Source: GCA-1730015 sp964550655 (GTDB lineage Bacteria; Pseudomonadota; Gammaproteobacteria; Granulosicoccales; Granulosicoccaceae). Taken from it: 64,000 nt of DNA. The notes beneath the pieces are model-generated. The model had not been told where the DNA came from, made no database searches, and saw only the letters and a list, made by a program, of their open reading frames with translations. Positions 25,401 to 33,446 of this stretch are shown one piece after another (position 1 is the first letter of the stretch; each line of letters opens with the position of its first letter). A program made the translations under genes and the position numbers. The stretch covers positions 17,345 through 81,344 of the forward strand of contig CAZKAQ010000003.1 in the NCBI GenBank assembly GCA_964550655.1. The letters are read 5' to 3'.

Positions 25401-25570
25401 TTCTCTATCCGGTCGCCGTGGTCATTCTCGGGGGACTGCTATCTTCAACTGCCATTGACGCATTGTTAACTCCCGTTTTGTTCCACCGCTTCGGCAGAGA
25501 ACCACTTGCTCGCTTAAAACATGCAAAAGACGCGAAACCTGCAGGCGGCCTTCAACAAGCTTACCTATGA
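22448..25570 (+). CDS. CzcA/CusA-family heavy-metal RND efflux pump
   Basis: 1040-residue inner-membrane proton/metal antiporter of the HME-RND class. The N-terminal FRALVNFSLANRLFVLVAAF helix, PTVTINIEAGGLAPEEVEQLV porter motif, LGGLAIAIGELVDDAVVDVEN in the fourth membrane helix (the D..D..E proton-relay residues) and the second repeat MVGFVTLTGITTRNGILKISHY are all present. Full length for the family. The relay pattern is nearer to divalent-cation pumps (Czc/Cnr/Ncc) than to copper/silver CusA, but I cannot assign the metal. The stop overlaps the start region of the next small gene. Confidence 0.95.
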   Translation: MFRALVNFSLANRLFVLVAAFLMTAYGLITLSQLPVDVFPDLNKPTVTINIEAGGLAPEEVEQLVVFPIETAMNGVSGVTRVRSVSGIGLGLVFVEFDWGSDIYRNRQLIAESLSGVEEQLPDGVKPVLGPISSIMGEVLLIAMTSDQISAMEVRELADWVVRPRLLAVPGVSQVIPLGGEVRQYRVAPDLTQMRMLGVTLDDITATVGAFGENAGGGFVDQNDREYLLRTVGRTTKLADLQELSVATRNGRPILLKQVARVSFAARPPRGAGGFMGAPAVIISVQKQPGIDTVNLTAQIETVLGELQRAMPSDVTVDQLLFRQADFIETSIDNLLKVLLEAGVVVAIILSLFLLNWRTTAISLVAIPISILVTVLVFRLFGLSINTMTLGGLAIAIGELVDDAVVDVENIMRRLKENRKGGSQKPITQVISDASQEVRSGIIYATLIIVLVFIPLFALSGIEGRLFAPLGVAYIVSILASLVTAITVTPVLCSYLLPNMKRLEAPDSPLVRILKRCNAHALDGAFRHAHLLGTTVVLAFIVAAIAATALPRSFLPPFNEGSLTVNVLLQPGISLEQSNRIGRTAETLLLNIPEVHTVGRRTGRAELDEHAEGVHYSEIDVDLKKSERSRDMIMADIRERLAVLPASVNVGQPISHRLDHLLSGVRAEIALKIYGEDLDTLRTVAESMRVRLQGVPGLVDLQVERQVRIPQVQTNIDYKKAQSFGVTPAALTDAIGQLTDGIRLAEVIDGPGRFDVVLRAGDENRTTTGLPSLLLDTPQGKLPTSLFANTIETDGPNQILRENGRRRIVVLANTDGSNSARIVREIRAILAEADLPVGYFTNLEGTFKAREHATRLIGVLALVSLSLIFIVLYSRYRSTALALIVMGNVPFALVGSVAALWIAGQPLSLASMVGFVTLTGITTRNGILKISHYINLALYEGETFGRDLIVRGSQERLTPVLMTALSAGLALIPLLIGADQPGKEILYPVAVVILGGLLSSTAIDALLTPVLFHRFGREPLARLKHAKDAKPAGGLQQAYL

Positions 25571-25584
25571 GAGGAATTTCACTT

Positions 25585-25998
25585 ATGCGTAAACGATATT
25601 TATTAGCGATTATTAGTATGCTCAGTGTCGCGCTGTTAATACCTGCGACAGATGCACTTGCACATGAAGTAGAAGCCGGACCCCATGGCGGGCCGGTTGT
25701 TGATGCACGCGATCATCACATTGAACTCGTGCTCAAGGCAGATAGCGTAACTGTCTATGTAACGCGGGACGATGCACCGGTTGATCTTAAAGGAGCAAGC
25801 GGGCGTGCCATCGTGCTTGCCGGACAAAAGCAATCGAGGCTTACACTGACACCATCGACCGACGCCTTAAGCAGTGCTGCAGATATTTCCGTCGATGGCC
25901 CGGTGACTGTCGTGGTCACCGTGAATCTTGCAAGCGAAGCGCCGCTGCAGGCGCGCTTCAAACTTGATGCGCCATTTACCCTGACTGCCACAGAGTAG
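25585..25998 (+). CDS. Small exported protein in the RND operon
   Basis: 137 residues from the ATG at 25585. GAGAGG sits about 11 bases upstream, whereas the alternative start at 25567 overlaps the pump's stop and lies before this site. A Sec signal (MRKRYLLAIISMLSVALLIPATDALA) is followed by HEVEAGPHGGPVVDARDHHIELV, histidine-rich and probably metal-binding, and then by a beta-rich domain. I know of similar small proteins in Czc/Cnr-like operons but cannot name a characterised one. It may act as a periplasmic metal carrier to the pump. Confidence 0.75.
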   Translation: MRKRYLLAIISMLSVALLIPATDALAHEVEAGPHGGPVVDARDHHIELVLKADSVTVYVTRDDAPVDLKGASGRAIVLAGQKQSRLTLTPSTDALSSAADISVDGPVTVVVTVNLASEAPLQARFKLDAPFTLTATE

Positions 25999-26010
25999 AA
26001 CAGCGCTGCG

Positions 26011-27360
26011 ATGAACTGCCGTTTTTCACCACTGTTACTTGCGAGCCTCGCTCTTTTGCAGGCTTGCACAACCGCACCGAATCAGTCGTTGGACTTGAAT
26101 GAAATTCAGGCCGATATTGAAACGCGTACCGGAGCAGCAATTGCCCGGGATCAAAAAGACCCGTCTGCTCAGCGAGCACTCGCGACACTTCGCGCCGAAC
26201 CGCTCACCGAAGACAATGCAGTACGCCTGGCACTGCTGCAAAGCCCTGCACTTCAGGCCGAATATCAACGACTCGCCGTTTCCTACGCTGATGTCGTACA
26301 AGCCGGAAGGCTTAGCAATCCGCAACTCCATGTCACACCGGGTTTCTCTCTTGACGGCGGTGCGACGCGTATTGCTGCAGGACTTGTCTTCAACTTCCTG
26401 GAACTCCTGACCCGGCGCACCACTATTGAGGCTGCTTCATTTGAATTTGAAACCGCCAAAGCGCAGATCGTCGGCACTGTAGTCGCACATGCGAGTGCGG
26501 TGCGACGCGCGCATGCCGACTATATTGCTGCACGCGAACGCGTAGCACTGGCAGAAACGAAACAAGCGCTTGCAAAGACGCGCCGCGAGGTGGCGCGGCA
26601 ACTCTACACCGCAGACGAGGTGGACCTGCAACGAGTATCACTTGAAGAACAGGCTTATCTGAATACCCGCGCAGACGTCGAGACAACAAAAGCTGATCTG
26701 ATCTCAACAGGTGAAACACTGCGCCTCAGAGTCGGCCTGCAGAACCTCGACAGAATGAACATTCCGCAAGCAGACGCAGTGCAAGATCTCTATCTTCCAA
26801 ACTTTGATGCCGCCAGCATGGTCACACTTGAGTGGCGTCCTGATCTCATCACAGCAAGAGCAAACATTGGCCACCTCGAAGCGCTCAAGCGTCAGCAAAG
26901 ACGCGGGTTAGTCATCGGCTCTGCAGAGGCAGGCGTGGAACTGGAACGTGAAGACAGTGAAAACTTTGTCGGGCCGTCTGTCTCTGTGCAATTGCCGGTC
27001 TTCGATCAGGGTCAGGTTCAGATCGCACGTGCAGATGCGCTACTGAAGCAGGCAAACTATAATCTGGAGCAGAGTGAGTTGCAGGCACTAACCGAACTTA
27101 AAACCGCATTCGGAAATGTCGAAGCTGCCCGTTCGGTAACTTCTTTGCGGGAGGGACAGCAGATGTCGGCTGCAAACGCTAACCTGCGATTGACGGAACA
27201 ATTCTTTAATGCCGGTGAGGCAGATATATTCGCAGTGTTCGATGCTCGCACTAATTTGTTGGATTTGAAATCAAGTGTGATCAATGCGAGGCTTGAGCTT
27301 CGTCATGCTCGTTACGCTGTCAATGAGGCGATGGGCGGGATTCCCGCAACGCGGTTTTAA
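26011..27360 (+). CDS. TolC-family outer-membrane channel (CzcC/CusC-like lipoprotein)
   Basis: 449-residue outer-membrane efflux protein that would form the exit duct of the RND complex. A lipobox ends at Cys19 (LALLQAC), as in CusC. The two OEP repeats are visible as long helices, for example the segments around residues 140-235 and 330-440. It follows the small exported gene after 12 bases, completing the order small protein, adaptor, pump, small protein, channel. In most Czc operons the channel comes first; here it is last. Confidence 0.9.
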   Translation: MNCRFSPLLLASLALLQACTTAPNQSLDLNEIQADIETRTGAAIARDQKDPSAQRALATLRAEPLTEDNAVRLALLQSPALQAEYQRLAVSYADVVQAGRLSNPQLHVTPGFSLDGGATRIAAGLVFNFLELLTRRTTIEAASFEFETAKAQIVGTVVAHASAVRRAHADYIAARERVALAETKQALAKTRREVARQLYTADEVDLQRVSLEEQAYLNTRADVETTKADLISTGETLRLRVGLQNLDRMNIPQADAVQDLYLPNFDAASMVTLEWRPDLITARANIGHLEALKRQQRRGLVIGSAEAGVELEREDSENFVGPSVSVQLPVFDQGQVQIARADALLKQANYNLEQSELQALTELKTAFGNVEAARSVTSLREGQQMSAANANLRLTEQFFNAGEADIFAVFDARTNLLDLKSSVINARLELRHARYAVNEAMGGIPATRF

Positions 27361-27381
27361 GACAAAAGCCGAATTGTGTGA

Positions 27382-27816
27382 TTATGGCAGTGGCATTTCG
27401 TCCTCTGTCACAAGCAAAGACCAATGATGACCTCGCTTCAAAACAACTGATCGAAAGTGTCTGAAGTCCCAGGTTAAAATCTGTGCTTTGCGATGATGTG
27501 CCATAGCCATGACGATTAAATCCGGCAGATCGACTCCACTGTCGATAAAACGCTTACCAAGCTTCAGGGCTAATTTAAGATCCGCTGCTGTTGGAGATTC
27601 AAGACGATGAACACCTGTTGCCATGCTTTCGCCAAACACGATTGCCGCTGATGGGTAGCCTCGTGATCTGAGCAATAAATCTGTCTCGACCAGGATTGGC
27701 CACGGGACTATAACCTTTCTCCCTAGACGGGCCAGCAATTCAGACGCAAACAAGTGCCGGCGTTTCTCACCTTTGTTAATAGCCGATACGATTGGCCCCG
27801 TATCGCAAACAATCAA
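27382..27816 (-). CDS. VapC-type PIN-domain toxin
   Basis: 144-residue PIN-domain ribonuclease. The acidic active-site set is present: Asp5 in VCDTGPI, the glutamate in LVETDLLL, an aspartate in the DLPDLIVMAMAHH helix and the aspartate of TWDFRHF. It begins with a TTG codon whose last bases form the antitoxin's TGA (TTGA overlap), typical translational coupling of a toxin-antitoxin pair. The likely target is tRNA or rRNA, as for other VapC proteins, but that is not determined here. It converges with the TolC-family gene across 21 bases. Confidence 0.88.
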   Translation of the reverse strand: MIVCDTGPIVSAINKGEKRRHLFASELLARLGRKVIVPWPILVETDLLLRSRGYPSAAIVFGESMATGVHRLESPTAADLKLALKLGKRFIDSGVDLPDLIVMAMAHHRKAQILTWDFRHFRSVVLKRGHHWSLLVTEDEMPLP

Positions 27817-28022
27817 CCGCTTACACGCGCAAGGATATGCTCAATATTTTGTGACATCTGCTCATCGTCATCTATCAAGCCAGCATAGGGCAACTTTGCA
27901 GGTTGTTGCTGCACCAGCTCCGTGACGATTGCCGATACCGACGTCTTCCGCCGTTTGGCTTCCTTATCAAGACGTTTGGCAATTTGTTCAGGAAGTGAAA
28001 TAGTTTTTCGTATTGTACCCAT
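27813..28022 (-). CDS. Ribbon-helix-helix antitoxin (VapB-type)
   Basis: About 70 residues from an ATG at 28022, which starts the recognisable fold GTIRKTISLPEQIAKRLDKEAKRR, a ribbon-helix-helix DNA-binding domain. The C-terminal half is expected to wrap the toxin. A longer frame to 28070 is open but would run through the repeats that look like the operator, so I chose the shorter start. It should repress its own promoter together with the toxin. Confidence 0.82.
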   Translation of the reverse strand: MGTIRKTISLPEQIAKRLDKEAKRRKTSVSAIVTELVQQQPAKLPYAGLIDDDEQMSQNIEHILARVSG

Positions 28023-28026
28023 ACAT

Positions 28027-28049
28027 ATAGTATGAACATGATAGTATGA
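28027..28049 (-). promoter_or_regulatory. Direct repeats upstream of vapBC, candidate operator
   Basis: ATAGTATGA occurs at 28027-28035 and 28041-28049 (plus-strand reading), 14 bases apart, directly upstream of the antitoxin start. Ribbon-helix-helix antitoxins commonly bind such paired repeats. Confidence 0.55.
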
Positions 28050-28471
28050 TTTTGCAAGCTCGAAAGTCACCGCAACCGGATTTTGTTTCGGTTGGCACAG
28101 AGAGAGCAGGCGCTTTCGGTGGTGTAATTGCCGTTAGAATCTTTTGAAAACTGAGGCCCCCGGAAGCGTGTATCATTCACACCCTCATACGGTCGATCCT
28201 GATGATCTCAGCGTCAGGATCTCCAAAAAGCTGTGTACAGGTGGGACCTACAAGGATGCGGGAAAGATCCAGCCTCCAAAGCCCTTCAAGTGAGCCATTT
28301 TTTATATCGATATTAGTTAGTCATAAAACCGGCTTAGAACAAAACAGAGAAGAAACAAAGCCTTTGTCTATGTGACTGATGAATAATTGTCAATTGCACT
28401 ATTCGTCTTGCCAAGGTATTGCCTGGTCTTATATTGAATAGCATAACTTAATCATACGGTACCCGAGTTTT
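28050..28471. other. Intergenic region with a possible gene remnant
   Basis: About 420 bases between the toxin-antitoxin pair and the radical SAM gene. A plus-strand frame is open from about 28138 to a TGA at 28291-28293 (51 codons, ending IQPPKPFK) with no start codon or ribosome-binding site. It could be the tail of a decayed gene or chance; I recognise no family. The rest is A+T-rich and presumably contains the promoter of the radical SAM operon. Confidence 0.35.
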
Positions 28472-29431
28472 ATGAATTTGATCATCAATAGCGAGGCGCT
28501 TGAGAAGGACGACAAGTTTTCTCATCCCGAGATTACTGCCAAGGGTGAACCGCGCGCGCGCGTTGGCTTGAAAAAACTCGAAACGCTTTGGTTTAATACC
28601 GGTACGCTTTGCAATCTTGCTTGTGTTAACTGCTATATCGAATCCACTCCGAAAAATAATCGCCTGGTCTATCTTTCACATGCCGAAGCGGTTTCTTACC
28701 TCGACGAAATTCGCGATAACCAACTCGGTACAGCTGAAATCGGCATCACAGGCGGTGAGCCTTTCATGAATCCTGATATTTTGAAAATCATGGAAACCTC
28801 ACTTGAGCGTGGGTTCAGGCTTTTGGTCTTGACCAATGCCATGCGTCCGATGATGAAATGCGCTGACGGTCTTTTAAAATTGAATGAAACTTATAGCGAC
28901 CAGATGACGCTTCGTGTTTCAGTTGATCATTTCAAGCCGGAGTTGCACGAGGAAGAGCGTGGGCCAAATTCCTGGGAGCCAATGATGAAGGGTCTTCAAT
29001 GGCTTTCAGAACATGGCTTTAACATCGATATTGCCGGTCGCACGCGGTGGGGTGAGGAAGAAGCAGAGCTGAGAGACGGTTTTGCAGCGTTTTTTGAAAA
29101 CAATAACATCAAAATTGATGCACAGAATCATAAGCAACTCATTCTGTTTCCCGAAATGGAAGAGAATAATGATGTGCCGGAAATCACAACGGCATGCTGG
29201 AGTATTCTGGATGTAAATCCTGCGGACATGATGTGTTCTTCATCGCGCATGGTTGTGAAACACAGGGGGGACAAAAATCCTTCCGTTCAGGCTTGTACAC
29301 TTTTGGCTTATGACCAGCAATTTAATCTGGGTGAAACACTCAAAGAAGCTTCAAGGCCCGTGCCCCTCAACCATCGCTTTTGCGCAAAGTTCTGTGTGTT
29401 GGGTGGCGGTGCATGTAGCGTGAAAGATTAA
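28472..29431 (+). CDS. Radical SAM protein of unknown function
   Basis: 319 residues. The 4Fe-4S site CNLACVNC (Cys47, Cys51, Cys54) and the following GITGGEPF motif mark a radical SAM enzyme that cleaves S-adenosylmethionine to the 5'-deoxyadenosyl radical. The C-terminal third adds cysteines in TACWSIL, DMMCSSSRMVV, QACTLL and the closing CAKFCVLGGGACS, suggesting one or more extra clusters as in SPASM/twitch proteins. Close-looking relatives are widespread but uncharacterised to my knowledge. The gene starts an operon with a phosphorylase three bases downstream and a symporter. Substrate unknown. Confidence 0.85.
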   Translation: MNLIINSEALEKDDKFSHPEITAKGEPRARVGLKKLETLWFNTGTLCNLACVNCYIESTPKNNRLVYLSHAEAVSYLDEIRDNQLGTAEIGITGGEPFMNPDILKIMETSLERGFRLLVLTNAMRPMMKCADGLLKLNETYSDQMTLRVSVDHFKPELHEEERGPNSWEPMMKGLQWLSEHGFNIDIAGRTRWGEEEAELRDGFAAFFENNNIKIDAQNHKQLILFPEMEENNDVPEITTACWSILDVNPADMMCSSSRMVVKHRGDKNPSVQACTLLAYDQQFNLGETLKEASRPVPLNHRFCAKFCVLGGGACSVKD

Positions 29432-29434
29432 TCC

Positions 29435-30280
29435 ATGTTGGCAATAATTGGTGGAACCGGCCTTTATGATATTGAAGGCGTTGAACTGGTTTCAGAACTT
29501 GAAATTGACACGCCCTTTGGCACACCGTCCGCCCCTGTGAAGACATTACGCGCCGGGGAAAGAGATTTTCTGTTTCTGCCACGCCATGGAGCTGGTCATG
29601 CGTTTTTGCCCCATGAGATCAATTACCGGGCAAATATCTTTGCCTTGAAGAAAGCTGGCGCTCGAATGGTTGTTGGCTTTTCCGCTGTAGGAAGTCTTCA
29701 ACAGGAAATCGCACCCGGTGATTTTAGTGTTCCTTCGCAATATTTTGATCTGACAAAGGGTAAGCGCGAACATACTTTCTTTGGCAATGGAATCGCGGCG
29801 CATGTTTCAACTGCTATTCCTACCTGTCCTGACTTATCTGCCTGGATTGCTGATGTGGCCGGGCGAAGTAACACAAAGCTTCATATCGATAAAACCTATG
29901 CTTGTGTTGAAGGACCTCGTCTTGGTACCAAGGCCGAAAGTTTTTTCATGCGTGGAGCGGGCTGTGATTTGGTTGGTATGACCAATGTGCCGGAAGTTTT
30001 TCTGGCTCGTGAAGCGCAACTGTCATATGCAACCATTTGTATTGCCACCGATTATGATTGCTGGCTTGAAGACCCCGAGCAACATGTAACAGTGCAGGCT
30101 GTAATTGAGCGGTTTGGAGCCAGTCTTACGAAAGCAAAGGAACTGCTAATGCAAATGCTGCAATCACCTTTGCCTCAGGTTGATGAAGATTATCGTAAAG
30201 CACTGGCCATGGCTGTGCTTACACCTGATAGTGCGCTTAACAAGGGTCAGCTTTCCATGCTGGAAGTCCTCAGAGCTTAA
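29435..30280 (+). CDS. mtnP: S-methyl-5'-thioadenosine phosphorylase
   Basis: 281 residues, full length for MTAP. It cleaves methylthioadenosine with phosphate to adenine and methylthioribose-1-phosphate in the cytoplasm. The phosphate-site IIGGTGLY, LPRHGAGH, GMTNVPEVFLAREA and the adenine-specific ATDYDCW block are all present, in the form seen in eukaryote-type MTAP. It begins three bases after the radical SAM gene's stop. MTAP also accepts 5'-deoxyadenosine, the by-product of radical SAM chemistry, so by-product removal is a reasonable role here. Confidence 0.92.
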   Translation: MLAIIGGTGLYDIEGVELVSELEIDTPFGTPSAPVKTLRAGERDFLFLPRHGAGHAFLPHEINYRANIFALKKAGARMVVGFSAVGSLQQEIAPGDFSVPSQYFDLTKGKREHTFFGNGIAAHVSTAIPTCPDLSAWIADVAGRSNTKLHIDKTYACVEGPRLGTKAESFFMRGAGCDLVGMTNVPEVFLAREAQLSYATICIATDYDCWLEDPEQHVTVQAVIERFGASLTKAKELLMQMLQSPLPQVDEDYRKALAMAVLTPDSALNKGQLSMLEVLRA

Positions 30281-30337
30281 TAGTGTCTCGAGCAGAAAAA
30301 CCAATAACATTTGAAAGGAAGTTAAAGTCAAACAACC

Positions 30338-31741
30338 ATGTCAATCCTAATTATTTTAATGGTCACTGCTGGTATTCTAATCGCCAGCCTCGCTATCACG
30401 CCCAGAACTCAAACAGTAGAAGGATTTTATCAAGGCTTCTCGGAAACAGGTTCTGCTCCTTCATTGTGGACCCTTGTGCTTTCACAAGTCACTACATGGA
30501 TTTTTGCCAGATCGCTAATGACAGCGGCAATTTTAGGCTTTCATTATGGCATCGCAGGTGCGCTTGCTTACACCGCTTATTATCTGTCTTTCGTCACTGG
30601 CGGAGCCATTATTCAGCATTTGCGCTTCAAACATGGTTATAACAATGTACAGAGTTTTTTAACCGCACAATATGGTTCAGCCGGATCATGGATGTACAAC
30701 TTCGTGATTATTTTGCGTCTGTTAAGCGAAGTGTTTGCTAACTTGATTGTAGTGGGTGAAATTTTTGGTCTGAAAGGCTCGCATGAATATTTTCTGGCCA
30801 TGTTGGCGATTGGTGTGGTGACAGTGACCTATTCATCAATGGGCGGCCTAAGGGCGTCGCTGCGAACTGATGTGTTTCAATCGGTGATCGTGCTGGCTTT
30901 GGTAGTTTTTCTGTTTTTTGCCATGTTGAGCCATGATTTATTTAATTTTTCTGCACTAATTAACTCAACTCCGGATATAAGCTCGCCAGGTTGGGTGCTA
31001 TTGCTCGTGGCAGCTTTGCAATTATGGAGCTACCCACTGCATGATCCGGTGATGATGGATCGCGGTTTTTTGGCAGATAAAGAAACCACTCAAAAATCTT
31101 TTTTGCATGCTGCATGGATTTCAATAGTCTGTATTTTGATGTTTGCTTCGTTGGGCGTTTTTGCAGGTCTAAATAAATCCGATGAACAAGGCATGATTGA
31201 AGCTTTAACCAGTTTATTTGGCGAACCAATCATGATTTTATTCAGTGTGGCTTTGGTTGTTTCCGCTTTATCAACACTTGATTCAACCTTTTCAAGTGCA
31301 TCGAAATTAGTGGTAAAAGACATGCAATTATTGCCAGAGACAGTCAATTCAGGACGAATTGTGATGATTGCCTTTTTAGTTTTGGGCGGTGCTTTTCTTG
31401 TTTGGAATAACAAAGATTTATATGCAGCGGTTGCTGTGAGCGGCACACTATCCATGTTTTTGTTGCCCGTGATCGTCTTTTCTATTTGGGGGAACCGGCA
31501 AATTGCGCTTTGGCCTTTAGTGATCACGTTTGCAGTAACAGTGTTTGGCGCTATCACTTATGTTACTGAAACCTCGACCTATAAAAATTTACACTGGATG
31601 ACAGATGTGTTTGGTTATGAACACAAATACTCTAAATTATTGATTATCTGTCTTGTTATTGCTGCGGTTGGTTTTGTTACTTTTGCATTGGGCTCAAAAG
31701 GGAAAATCCAGCAACCAACAAGTCAAAGGGCGATTATATAG
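30338..31741 (+). CDS. Sodium:solute symporter family transporter
   Basis: 467-residue inner-membrane protein with about 12-13 hydrophobic helices, typical of the SSS (SLC5-like) family. Conserved stretches include GGLRASLRTDVFQ and the VVSALSTLDSTFSSASKLVVKD region of helix 8, which in the family contributes to a sodium site. The solute is unknown. It follows the MTAP gene after 57 bases and is likely co-transcribed. The nucleotide sequence is visibly more A+T-rich than the flanking core genes. It converges on guaA across 34 bases. Confidence 0.87.
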   Translation: MSILIILMVTAGILIASLAITPRTQTVEGFYQGFSETGSAPSLWTLVLSQVTTWIFARSLMTAAILGFHYGIAGALAYTAYYLSFVTGGAIIQHLRFKHGYNNVQSFLTAQYGSAGSWMYNFVIILRLLSEVFANLIVVGEIFGLKGSHEYFLAMLAIGVVTVTYSSMGGLRASLRTDVFQSVIVLALVVFLFFAMLSHDLFNFSALINSTPDISSPGWVLLLVAALQLWSYPLHDPVMMDRGFLADKETTQKSFLHAAWISIVCILMFASLGVFAGLNKSDEQGMIEALTSLFGEPIMILFSVALVVSALSTLDSTFSSASKLVVKDMQLLPETVNSGRIVMIAFLVLGGAFLVWNNKDLYAAVAVSGTLSMFLLPVIVFSIWGNRQIALWPLVITFAVTVFGAITYVTETSTYKNLHWMTDVFGYEHKYSKLLIICLVIAAVGFVTFALGSKGKIQQPTSQRAII

Positions 31742-31775
31742 ACATATATGGACGCCCCGGTTATGTCAAGCAACA

Positions 31776-33350
31776 TCATTCCCATTCAATGGTGGCCGGC
31801 GGCTTACTGGAGATGTCATAGACCACGCGTGCTATGCCTTCTATCTCGTTAATAATCCGGCGTGACACCAGATCGAGAAAATCGTCCGGCAGCCTCGCCC
31901 GATTGGCGGTCATAAAATCAGAGGTTTCTACCGCCCGCAAGCTGATCACATGAGCATAGCGACGACCATCTCCGGTAACGCCAACTGATTTAACCGGCAG
32001 AAATACCGCAAATGCCTGTGACACCCGATGATAGAGATCATGTGATCGCAGCTCGTGGATAAAAATGTCATCAGCAAGCCGAAGCGTGTCGGCGTACTCC
32101 TTTTTTACTTCACCAAGGATTCTCACGCCGAGCCCCGGCCCCGGAAACGGGTGCCGGTCTATCATGTTATCTGGCAAGCCAAGTTCACGACCAATCTTGC
32201 GTACTTCATCTTTAAATAACTCTCGCAGTGGTTCGACCAGTTTAAGTTCCATATCTGCCGGCAGGCCACCGACATTATGGTGAGATTTAATAACGTGTGC
32301 CTTACCAGTGGCATTACCGGCAGACTCAATAACATCAGGATAGATAGTACCCTGTGCCAGCCACTTCACATTGCTCAACTTGCGAGCTTCGCGCTCGAAT
32401 ATTTTAATAAAAAGCCCACCAATGATCTTGCGCTTTTGTTCGGGATCATCGACTCCTTTCAATGCATCAAGAAACTCCTGTTCAGCATCTACCCTGATGA
32501 CCCGTACACCGAGAGACTCTGCAAAGGTATCCATCACCTGGTCACCTTCACCAAGCCTTAACAAACCGTTATCAACAAAAACACACACCAGCTGTTTACC
32601 TATCGCTTTGTGCAGCATGGCAGCGACTACAGAAGAATCGACCCCGCCGGACAGACCCAGCAGCACAGTATCTTCACCGACTGTTTGTTTAACAGTTGCA
32701 ATGGATGCTTCAACAATACCGGCAGGCTGCCAGTCCGTGCGGCAGTCACATATGTCTGCCACAAATCGATTGATTATTTCCGAGCCACGCTTTGTGTGAG
32801 TCACCTCAACATGAAACTGCAGCGCATAGAGTTTACGTTCTTCATCTGCAAACCCTGCAATCGGTGCGCTTTCAGTACTGGCAATCAACTTAAAACCTTG
32901 TGGTAAAGCCTCTACCCGATCACCATGACTCATCCAGACATCAAGTAGTCCATGACCTTCATCGTTAACGTGATCCTGAATATCTTTAAGCAGTTTCGAG
33001 TGACCACGTGCGCGCACTGTCGCATAACCGAACTCACTCTTGCGATGTGATGCTACATCGCCACCAAAGTATGCTGCCATTGCCTGCATGCCATAACAGA
33101 TACCGAGCACCGGTACATTAAGTTTGAATACAATGTCATCAACCGGATGTCGCGATTCATTCGTTACTGACTCGGGACCACCAGATAAAATAATCCCGCG
33201 CGGTTCAAAGGCCGCGATAAGATCGGCTGCTACATCACAGGCGTATATTTCACAATACACACCTGCTTCTCTGACACGCCTTGCAATAAGTTGCGTGAAC
33301 TGCGAACCAAAATCGAGGATCAGTATTTTATGGTGGTGGATATCAGCCAA
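31776..33350 (-). CDS. guaA: GMP synthase (glutamine-hydrolysing)
   Basis: 524 residues, full length. It converts XMP to GMP with ATP and glutamine in the cytoplasm. The N-terminal class I amidotransferase domain has the nucleophile in LGICYGMQ and the His/Glu pair around LQFHVEVTHT; the ATP-pyrophosphatase P-loop is LGLSGGVDSSV; the C-terminal dimerisation domain ends PPATIEWE, the standard GuaA terminus. It lies 96 bases after guaB on the same strand, the usual guaBA operon. Confidence 0.98.
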   Translation of the reverse strand: MADIHHHKILILDFGSQFTQLIARRVREAGVYCEIYACDVAADLIAAFEPRGIILSGGPESVTNESRHPVDDIVFKLNVPVLGICYGMQAMAAYFGGDVASHRKSEFGYATVRARGHSKLLKDIQDHVNDEGHGLLDVWMSHGDRVEALPQGFKLIASTESAPIAGFADEERKLYALQFHVEVTHTKRGSEIINRFVADICDCRTDWQPAGIVEASIATVKQTVGEDTVLLGLSGGVDSSVVAAMLHKAIGKQLVCVFVDNGLLRLGEGDQVMDTFAESLGVRVIRVDAEQEFLDALKGVDDPEQKRKIIGGLFIKIFEREARKLSNVKWLAQGTIYPDVIESAGNATGKAHVIKSHHNVGGLPADMELKLVEPLRELFKDEVRKIGRELGLPDNMIDRHPFPGPGLGVRILGEVKKEYADTLRLADDIFIHELRSHDLYHRVSQAFAVFLPVKSVGVTGDGRRYAHVISLRAVETSDFMTANRARLPDDFLDLVSRRIINEIEGIARVVYDISSKPPATIEWE

Positions 33351-33446
33351 CGTCGCTCCGGTAAGCTTTTGCAGGAATGTAAAATTTTAAAGAGTATTGC
33401 AGCTGATCAAATGCAGCAATCTGTTTAAGTAAAACCGGGAGAGTGA

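Noticed and set aside
28138..28293. 51-codon open stretch upstream of the radical SAM gene, possible pseudogene tail
   Set aside because: No start codon, no recognised family; length is within chance.
30283..30642. 119-codon plus-strand open frame overlapping the symporter start
   Set aside because: Different frame from the symporter, Arg/Cys-rich product with no family; shadow.
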